IMG/VR virus record: IMGVR_UViG_3300042731_002945
Location: 1 to 25,896 of that record
Source: a virus
Direction: 5' to 3' (one strand)
Length of the DNA stretch: 25,896 bases
In this document: positions 21,405 to 25,896 of the stretch, one piece after another
Layout of the letters: every line of letters starts with the position of its first letter
Position numbering within the stretch: position 1 is the first letter of the stretch
Notes under the pieces: model-generated
Told to the model about the DNA's origin: nothing
What the model saw: the letters and a program-made list of their open reading frames with translations, nothing else
Databases searched by the model: none
Program-made: the position numbers and the translations under genes

Positions 21405-21944
21405 ATGACGAAGGAGAAGAAGATGAAGGCGAAGGCGAAAGCGAAGGCGAAGCCGAAGAAAGATAATAGCGACGTGGGCAATGCTGGTGCTGATCCGGAA
21501 GCATTGTTGAAGGAGCTGCACCAGGAGGAGCCAAAGCCAGAAGAGCCAATTCTGGAGGATCAAACATTAGAGGCTTCTGGTTCAAAGAGCGGCAGGGTTG
21601 ACGAGCTTGGGAAATGGTACATGGATGAAATTGATTTTCTCAAGTGGGCGAATTCCACTCTTCGGGTATCCAATCTCAATCTTCACGCAGACAAGCTTCG
21701 CACCAAAATCGAAAATCTGAGATTGGATTACGAGGCAAATAGAGTGAAGTTCCTCAACCAGGCGGACGCCTTTGAGAAGGCTGCCAAGAAACGACGAGAT
21801 GAAGACCATGCCAAGCTCATGGAGGAGATGGGAAATAAGTATGGTGTTGATTTCAGTGATGCAAACATTGTTCTCGATGACAACACGGGAGAAATAAAGT
21901 TGATTGACCCTTCTAAGGGTTATCCACTGCCCAAGAATGGGTAA
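21405..21944 (+). CDS. Coiled-coil protein with Lys-Ala repeat start
   Basis: A 179-aa protein beginning two bases after the previous stop. The first 20 residues are a Lys/Ala repeat (KAKAKAKAKPKK), followed by an acidic Pro/Glu-rich linker (LHQEEPKPEEPILEDQ) and a helical part (residues ~60-150: WYMDEIDFLKWANSTL; LRTKIENLRLDYEANRVKF). It ends with DANIVLDDNTGEIKLIDPSKG. The last segment resembles parts of tail-assembly chaperone-like or fibre-adjacent proteins, but no family is recognised. The leader GAGGAGAGGA is good. By position it may help tail or fibre assembly. Confidence 0.6.
   Translation: MTKEKKMKAKAKAKAKPKKDNSDVGNAGADPEALLKELHQEEPKPEEPILEDQTLEASGSKSGRVDELGKWYMDEIDFLKWANSTLRVSNLNLHADKLRTKIENLRLDYEANRVKFLNQADAFEKAAKKRRDEDHAKLMEEMGNKYGVDFSDANIVLDDNTGEIKLIDPSKGYPLPKNG
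21426..21452 (+). repeat. Short tandem AAGGCG repeat within the coiled-coil gene
   Basis: About four and a half copies of AAGGCG (one AAAGCG) encode Lys-Ala dipeptides near the start of the 21405 gene. It is a possible slippage site. Confidence 0.7.
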
Positions 21945-22000
21945 TAATTAGTCGGTCGGGGGCGCGGCTGACGGGATAGTGGGAAAGGAGATAGAGGGAA

Positions 22001-23233
22001 ATGGCCGACGTACAACCATTATTTATTGGGAGTGATGGGCTTCCGACCGAGATGCAGGACACCGATTCATTGGATCTCGGCGCTCTCGACATGAGCGGCG
22101 ACATCACAATGAACTCGAATGAAGTGACAGGATTACCTGCCACCCCATCAGGATCAACGGCGGCGACGTCTAAGGCGTATGTCGATGCGATTGCGTCTGG
22201 ACTCCATTTGAAGGAGACGGCGCGACTAGCTACGACAGCGGCGCTCTCAACGTGGAGTGCTAGCGGTTCTGGAGTTGGGAAGACTCTCCAGGCACCAGAC
22301 AATAGCACGTCATACAATGATTTCGACGGGATAACTGCGGCGCTCAATGACCGTGTCTTGGTCAAAGACGGTGGTCCCAACGCCACGCCAGCCATTGACA
22401 ATGGTATTTACTACGTGTCGCAGCTTGGCGATGGCGCGACCCAGCCGTGCATCTTGACTCGTGCCACGGACTTCGACACGACTGCCGAGGCCAAGGCTGG
22501 GTCCTTCTTGTGGGTTGCCGAGGGCAATACTCAGGCTGATACCCAGTGGGGCGTGACCACGGACGATCCGATCACTGTGGACACCACGCCAATCAACTGG
22601 ACACAAATCAGTGGTCCGGGGACCTATGTCGGCGGCAACGGTATCGACATCACGACCAACACCATTTCGGTGGACCCTGCTACGGGAGCTGTCATCCAGC
22701 CTGGTCTCCAATTCGGTACAGGGGCAGACGCCGGGAAGCTGGCGGTATTGCCTGATGGAACTAAGGGTATCGAGGTTGGTGCTGCTGGTGTCGCAGTCAA
22801 GGTTGACGGAAGCACCATCAGCTTTGATGGATCTGGCCAACTCGAGGTCTTGGCTGCGACCATTGCCGAGGATCTCAAGGAGGAAGTCGTTGCCTTTGAG
22901 AACGTCAGTGCTGGCGATCCCGTTCACTGGGGCGGTGCCGACGATCAGGTGCGGGAATCCCAGGCTGGAACGTCTGGTAGAGAAACCGTTATCGGAGTCA
23001 TGGAGGACACTGTCACGGCGACCAACAGCGGTACCATGGTGAAGCGTGGGACGTGCCTGGGAGTGCTGACTGGAGCAACCAGAGGCGATTCGTATTTCTT
23101 GGCGGCTGCTGGTGGCTTGTCTGCTCCCAACACTCCCCCAACGGGCACAGGAAATGTTGTTGTGCTTGTTGGCTATGCTCGGTCTGATACCGATCTGGAT
23201 GTCATCATTCAGGTCATGGGTCGCAGGGCATAG
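22001..23233 (+). CDS. Tail fibre / head-fibre-like protein
   Basis: A 410-aa protein typical of phage fibres. Its N-terminal part has DMSGDITMNSNEVTGLPATP and SKAYVDAIASGLHLKETARL, a pattern common in trimeric phage fibre and spike proteins, followed by repeated strands with conserved small residues (DRVLVKDGGPNATPAIDNGIYY; YVGGNGIDITTNTISVDPATG). The last ~100 residues form a beta domain shared with the 20987 protein. Leader AAGGAGAT. It is probably a host-recognition or attachment component; whether of the tail or the head cannot be told. Confidence 0.72.
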   Translation: MADVQPLFIGSDGLPTEMQDTDSLDLGALDMSGDITMNSNEVTGLPATPSGSTAATSKAYVDAIASGLHLKETARLATTAALSTWSASGSGVGKTLQAPDNSTSYNDFDGITAALNDRVLVKDGGPNATPAIDNGIYYVSQLGDGATQPCILTRATDFDTTAEAKAGSFLWVAEGNTQADTQWGVTTDDPITVDTTPINWTQISGPGTYVGGNGIDITTNTISVDPATGAVIQPGLQFGTGADAGKLAVLPDGTKGIEVGAAGVAVKVDGSTISFDGSGQLEVLAATIAEDLKEEVVAFENVSAGDPVHWGGADDQVRESQAGTSGRETVIGVMEDTVTATNSGTMVKRGTCLGVLTGATRGDSYFLAAAGGLSAPNTPPTGTGNVVVLVGYARSDTDLDVIIQVMGRRA

Positions 23234-23247
23234 TGGCATAGTGTTGG

Positions 23248-23823
23248 ATGGTTGATCGAGTCAGACCTCTAAAGCTAGAGAACCCTAATAGTGGGGGTAC
23301 TCAGACCGATCTATATCCAACGGCTGCAAATCCAAACCAAGATCATCTCGACGTTCGGGGGGTCGTCATACAGAACGACTCCTCGAACGACGAGGTGGTG
23401 CGGATTACTCGAGACGCATCTGATAGAGCTACTTTTGAGGACAGTGAGAACACGACTCCACTGACACTAACCGATCTTGCTGCGGGAACTGGTGGATTAA
23501 CACCTGATAGTCATAAAGTATTGAGACAGCTCATTCATTTTATTGAAGAAGGACCAGCTGAAGGATTTGTATCGGGAGCGTACAAAGAGACGCTTCCATC
23601 TGGAAATCCATTTCCGACATCAATCATTTGGTGGGAGTCAAGCTCGAAGCTGAAGAAAATTGTCGAGAGATTGGTTACGTGGACCGGAGCTTCTCCGACT
23701 ACTGATCAGTGGAAGATCTATGATACTGATGGGACTACTGTGTTGTGGGTCGTTACCGATACCATCTCGTATTCTGGGCCATTTGAGACTACGAGAACGA
23801 GAGCAATAGCAGCGGGGCCATAA
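23248..23823 (+). CDS. Conserved-type virion protein upstream of the fibre
   Basis: A 191-aa protein. Its start, MVDRVRPLKLENPNSGGTQT, and the following NPNQDHLDVRGVVIQND resemble a protein I know from phage fibre regions as a conserved hypothetical, often just before tail-fibre genes. The C-terminal half shows strands suited to a beta-rich attachment domain (IIWWESSSKLKKIVERLVTW; WKIYDTDGTTVLWVVTD). The TAA stop overlaps the next ATG by one base (TAATG), so it is likely co-translated with the fibre. It may join the fibre to the baseplate; this is inference. Confidence 0.6.
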   Translation: MVDRVRPLKLENPNSGGTQTDLYPTAANPNQDHLDVRGVVIQNDSSNDEVVRITRDASDRATFEDSENTTPLTLTDLAAGTGGLTPDSHKVLRQLIHFIEEGPAEGFVSGAYKETLPSGNPFPTSIIWWESSSKLKKIVERLVTWTGASPTTDQWKIYDTDGTTVLWVVTDTISYSGPFETTRTRAIAAGP

Positions 23824-25196
23824 TGGGACTGTCACCAGCAGCAATTCTCTATGATGCCAACGGCAACCCCATTTCGATTATCAATGATAGTGGAACTTAT
23901 CGCATATCTGGCGTCACCAAGGTGCTGAATGCTGGCGGGAGCCAGGTAAATCCGGCGACGGAGGATACGCTGGCAACCCGAGCTTCCGAAGCGACCTTGG
24001 CCACGAGGGCATCGGAGGCAACGCTTGCTACCCGTGCGACAGCCGCAGCTCAGACTGACGGTAGCCAGAAGGGTCAAGTTGTAGATAGCACGGGAGACGG
24101 ACTGGAGATTGACGCTTCTGGGCGTGCGGCTATTCAGAACCAGCCGAATATGGATGTAGCGCTCAGTACGAGAGCTACTGAAGCCACTCTACTTCAGGCA
24201 GATGGGCGACTCACGACAATCGATTCTGTGCTTGATTTGATCAAGGACACTGATGGAATAAAGAAGATAACCGATCCGCTTCCAGCGGGGTCGAATAATA
24301 TAGGTGATGTTGATGTAGTTTCTTCAGCTCTTCCAGCAGGTGCTGCAACTGAAGCTACCCTGTTACAGGCTGACGGCAGGCTCACAACCATTGATGCCGT
24401 TCTCGACTCCATCAAGGACACCGATGGCATCAAGAAGATCACGGATCAGCTTCCGGCTGGAACGAATGAGATTGGAAAGGTTGCACAAGGGACAAAGGCA
24501 GCAGCGGCTGATGCCTGGCCAGAGTATCTAGTAGACTCCGCTGGGAATGTTGTTGGCGTCGTCCTAGATGGATCTGTCTACCGACTCCAAGCCGATGCGA
24601 AGGTGGCTAAGGGTGCGTCTGATCTTGTCCATCTTGACGTCATTGACACGACAACAGGAAAGGGACGACTCGAAACAACGCTGCTTACACCAACAGGCGA
24701 TCCTGTTTCGTTTCCATCCGTCTCTGAGTCGATCAAGAACGACTTTGTGAAGAACGGTACGAGCACTTCGTTGCTTGTGGATGGCAGTACTACGCCGGTT
24801 GTATTTGAGTATCTTTCTGATCCAACTAACGATATCTCTCTTCAGGAGATCAAATTCACGATAGCTTCAAATTCAATCACGTTTGGAACTGACTACTTTG
24901 GAGGCACGTCTGGGCCACTGAGTAATGGTCTTCTTCTTGAGGCTGTAGTCGCGAGTGGAACCATTGTTCTTTACAACTTCTTGCAGAACGAGTCATTCGT
25001 GAACTTCGCTAGCCCTGGTGGTTTCCTGTGGGTGGTCTCGTCCAAAGACATGATGACGTCTGCCTACCAGATCGGTGGTGGTCTTGTGCTTCGTGCCGGG
25101 TCTGCTGATAAGGTGCGTGTGACTGTTCGTGACGACCTTTCCAGCGCTGGAGTTTACTTCCGCTGCTACGTAAAGGGTAACGTCAGCGCGAATTAG
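23823..25196 (+). CDS. Repeat-bearing tail fibre protein
   Basis: A 457-aa protein. After a short beta-rich head it contains 2.5 copies of the nonapeptide LATRASEAT (residues ~50-72) and, further on, two 46-residue repeats (ATEATLLQADGR...LPAG...) that agree in 40 of 46 positions. Such heptad-like and tandem segments usually form the trimeric shaft of a fibre. The C-terminal ~200 residues are non-repetitive strands (FEYLSDPTNDISLQEIKFTI; GGGLVLRAGSADKVRVTVRD) and probably form the tip or a carbohydrate-binding domain. Its start overlaps the preceding stop by one base. Confidence 0.72.
   Translation: MGLSPAAILYDANGNPISIINDSGTYRISGVTKVLNAGGSQVNPATEDTLATRASEATLATRASEATLATRATAAAQTDGSQKGQVVDSTGDGLEIDASGRAAIQNQPNMDVALSTRATEATLLQADGRLTTIDSVLDLIKDTDGIKKITDPLPAGSNNIGDVDVVSSALPAGAATEATLLQADGRLTTIDAVLDSIKDTDGIKKITDQLPAGTNEIGKVAQGTKAAAADAWPEYLVDSAGNVVGVVLDGSVYRLQADAKVAKGASDLVHLDVIDTTTGKGRLETTLLTPTGDPVSFPSVSESIKNDFVKNGTSTSLLVDGSTTPVVFEYLSDPTNDISLQEIKFTIASNSITFGTDYFGGTSGPLSNGLLLEAVVASGTIVLYNFLQNESFVNFASPGGFLWVVSSKDMMTSAYQIGGGLVLRAGSADKVRVTVRDDLSSAGVYFRCYVKGNVSAN
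23970..24038 (+). repeat. 2.5 tandem copies of a 27-base unit encoding LATRASEAT
   Basis: Two full units and a five-codon part unit, at 23970, 23997 and 24024. The amino acids are identical between units but codons differ at several positions (for example CGA, AGG and CGT for Arg). Confidence 0.85.
24175..24482 (+). repeat. Two 138-base repeats in the fibre shaft
   Basis: Copies at 24175-24312 and 24345-24482 encode 46 residues each, matching in 40. The nucleotide sequences differ at many synonymous positions, so the duplication is not recent. The spacer encodes DVVSSALPAGA. Confidence 0.85.
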
Positions 25197-25205
25197 GAGG
25201 GTGAT

Positions 25206-25896
25206 GTGCCGACATCAGTATTTGTGACAGGTGGTCAGGTTGGGATGATCGCCACCCTGGAGCCTGGTTTGGTGCAGGCCGATGATGACCTGAGCATTGC
25301 CATCCTCCGCTTCAACTACGAACTCGACGGGATTAGAAGTACCTTCGACGGGGCTATCAACCAAGCGGTCACTGACGATGCCTGGAACTACGTGTTTTTG
25401 GACTGGGACGGATCGCTAAACATCAACACTACGGGCTTTCCAACAACGACACACGTTCGCCTTGCGCGGGTTCGTACTGTTGATGGAGGCATTGTCGCTA
25501 TTGATGACGAGCGCGTTATTCTGACCGCAGGGATTGATAAGACCATCCACCAGGACACAGCCGAGGGCCAGGACAGCACGACCTCGACTGATTGGCAGCA
25601 GAAGCTTCGATTGTCACTCACTGACATTCCTGATGGAACCTACATCGTTCAGTGGTACTGCGAGCTTCGGCACTCGAACAACACAGCCACTGAACGATCC
25701 GAGATGCGGGTTGAGGTCAACGACATGACTGAGATTGGCTACTCGATTTGGCCCTATAATCTTTTCGAGGACTCAGGTGGATTTGCTGTGAATACACTCT
25801 CAGCTGGAAGCTACACCATTGACCTAGACTTTCGCCAGCAAGGCGGGGGAACCGCCTATATTCGCAGGGCTCGTCTCCTGTTCTGGAGGATTGCAT
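25206..25896 (+). CDS. Partial virion protein of the fibre region (3' end outside the window)
   Basis: An open frame of 230 codons running off the right edge, starting at GTG 25206 with a strong GGAGGG leader just after the fibre stop; an ATG at 25204 in another frame stops after seven codons. The encoded protein begins MPTSVFVTGGQVGMIATLEPG and shows an all-beta pattern (LSIAILRFNYELDG; HVRLARVRTVDGGIVAIDDE; GTYIVQWYCELRHS; YTIDLDFRQQGGG) typical of virion surface proteins following phage fibre genes, perhaps a lectin-like or jelly-roll domain. Full length and function are unknown. Confidence 0.7.
   Translation, partial: MPTSVFVTGGQVGMIATLEPGLVQADDDLSIAILRFNYELDGIRSTFDGAINQAVTDDAWNYVFLDWDGSLNINTTGFPTTTHVRLARVRTVDGGIVAIDDERVILTAGIDKTIHQDTAEGQDSTTSTDWQQKLRLSLTDIPDGTYIVQWYCELRHSNNTATERSEMRVEVNDMTEIGYSIWPYNLFEDSGGFAVNTLSAGSYTIDLDFRQQGGGTAYIRRARLLFWRIA

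Noticed and set aside
22310-23239. 309-aa minus-strand frame opposite the fibre gene
   Set aside because: Shadow of a well-supported + strand gene.

Overview
The window is a block of virion genes from a large contractile-tailed phage (T4-superfamily-like myovirus). All convincing genes are on the + strand, tightly packed, often with ATGA or GTGA stop/start overlaps. No bacterial housekeeping gene, tRNA, CRISPR array or IS element is visible. Coding regions are fairly G+C rich. The host cannot be told from the sequence, and whether the source is a free phage or a prophage cannot be decided from this segment.

Layout. (1) Head module, 3-7563: a gp20-like portal gene (5' end outside the window) interrupted in frame by an HNH-type intein; two charged proteins in the places where T4 has prohead-core genes 67/68; a small basic protein; a gp21-like S80 prohead protease fused to a long coiled-coil scaffold-like region; a gp23-like major capsid protein; and a strong intrinsic terminator. 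(2) Accessory/neck region, 7576-15087: many small proteins interleaved with likely neck and tail-completion proteins (gp13-, gp14- and gp15-like; weak assignments). (3) Tail module, 15115-21403: an 882-aa tail sheath protein, several small virion-type proteins, a gp19-like tail tube protein and a divergent second copy. (4) Adhesion/fibre region, 21405 to the end: a coiled-coil protein, a fibre-like protein, a repeat-bearing fibre and a partial structural protein.

The main discovery candidate is a recurring 9-11 residue N-terminal peptide, M-[RK]-L-S-x-[EQ]-L-x-E-[AS] (and a second form, MAWIxxDxLIEA), on at least eight otherwise unrelated small proteins, with variant forms on about four more. 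Length, position and the L/I-x-E ending match the T4 capsid-targeting sequence, which is removed by the gp21 prohead protease during head maturation, and a gp21-like protease is encoded at 4333-5922. I infer that this phage packages a set of tagged internal proteins in its capsid and could deliver them with its DNA. One carrier of a variant tag is a HicA-family mRNA-interferase-like protein (7993-8250): an I-F-E site lies exactly before what looks like the ancestral HicA Met start. Other carriers include zinc-ribbon, coiled-coil and very basic proteins. A 14-codon ORF (12361-12405) consists of almost nothing but a tag.

Other notable points are a Cys instead of the usual penultimate His in the portal intein, a shared accessory module in the capsid and sheath proteins, and nearly identical ribosome-binding leaders in front of the capsid and sheath genes.
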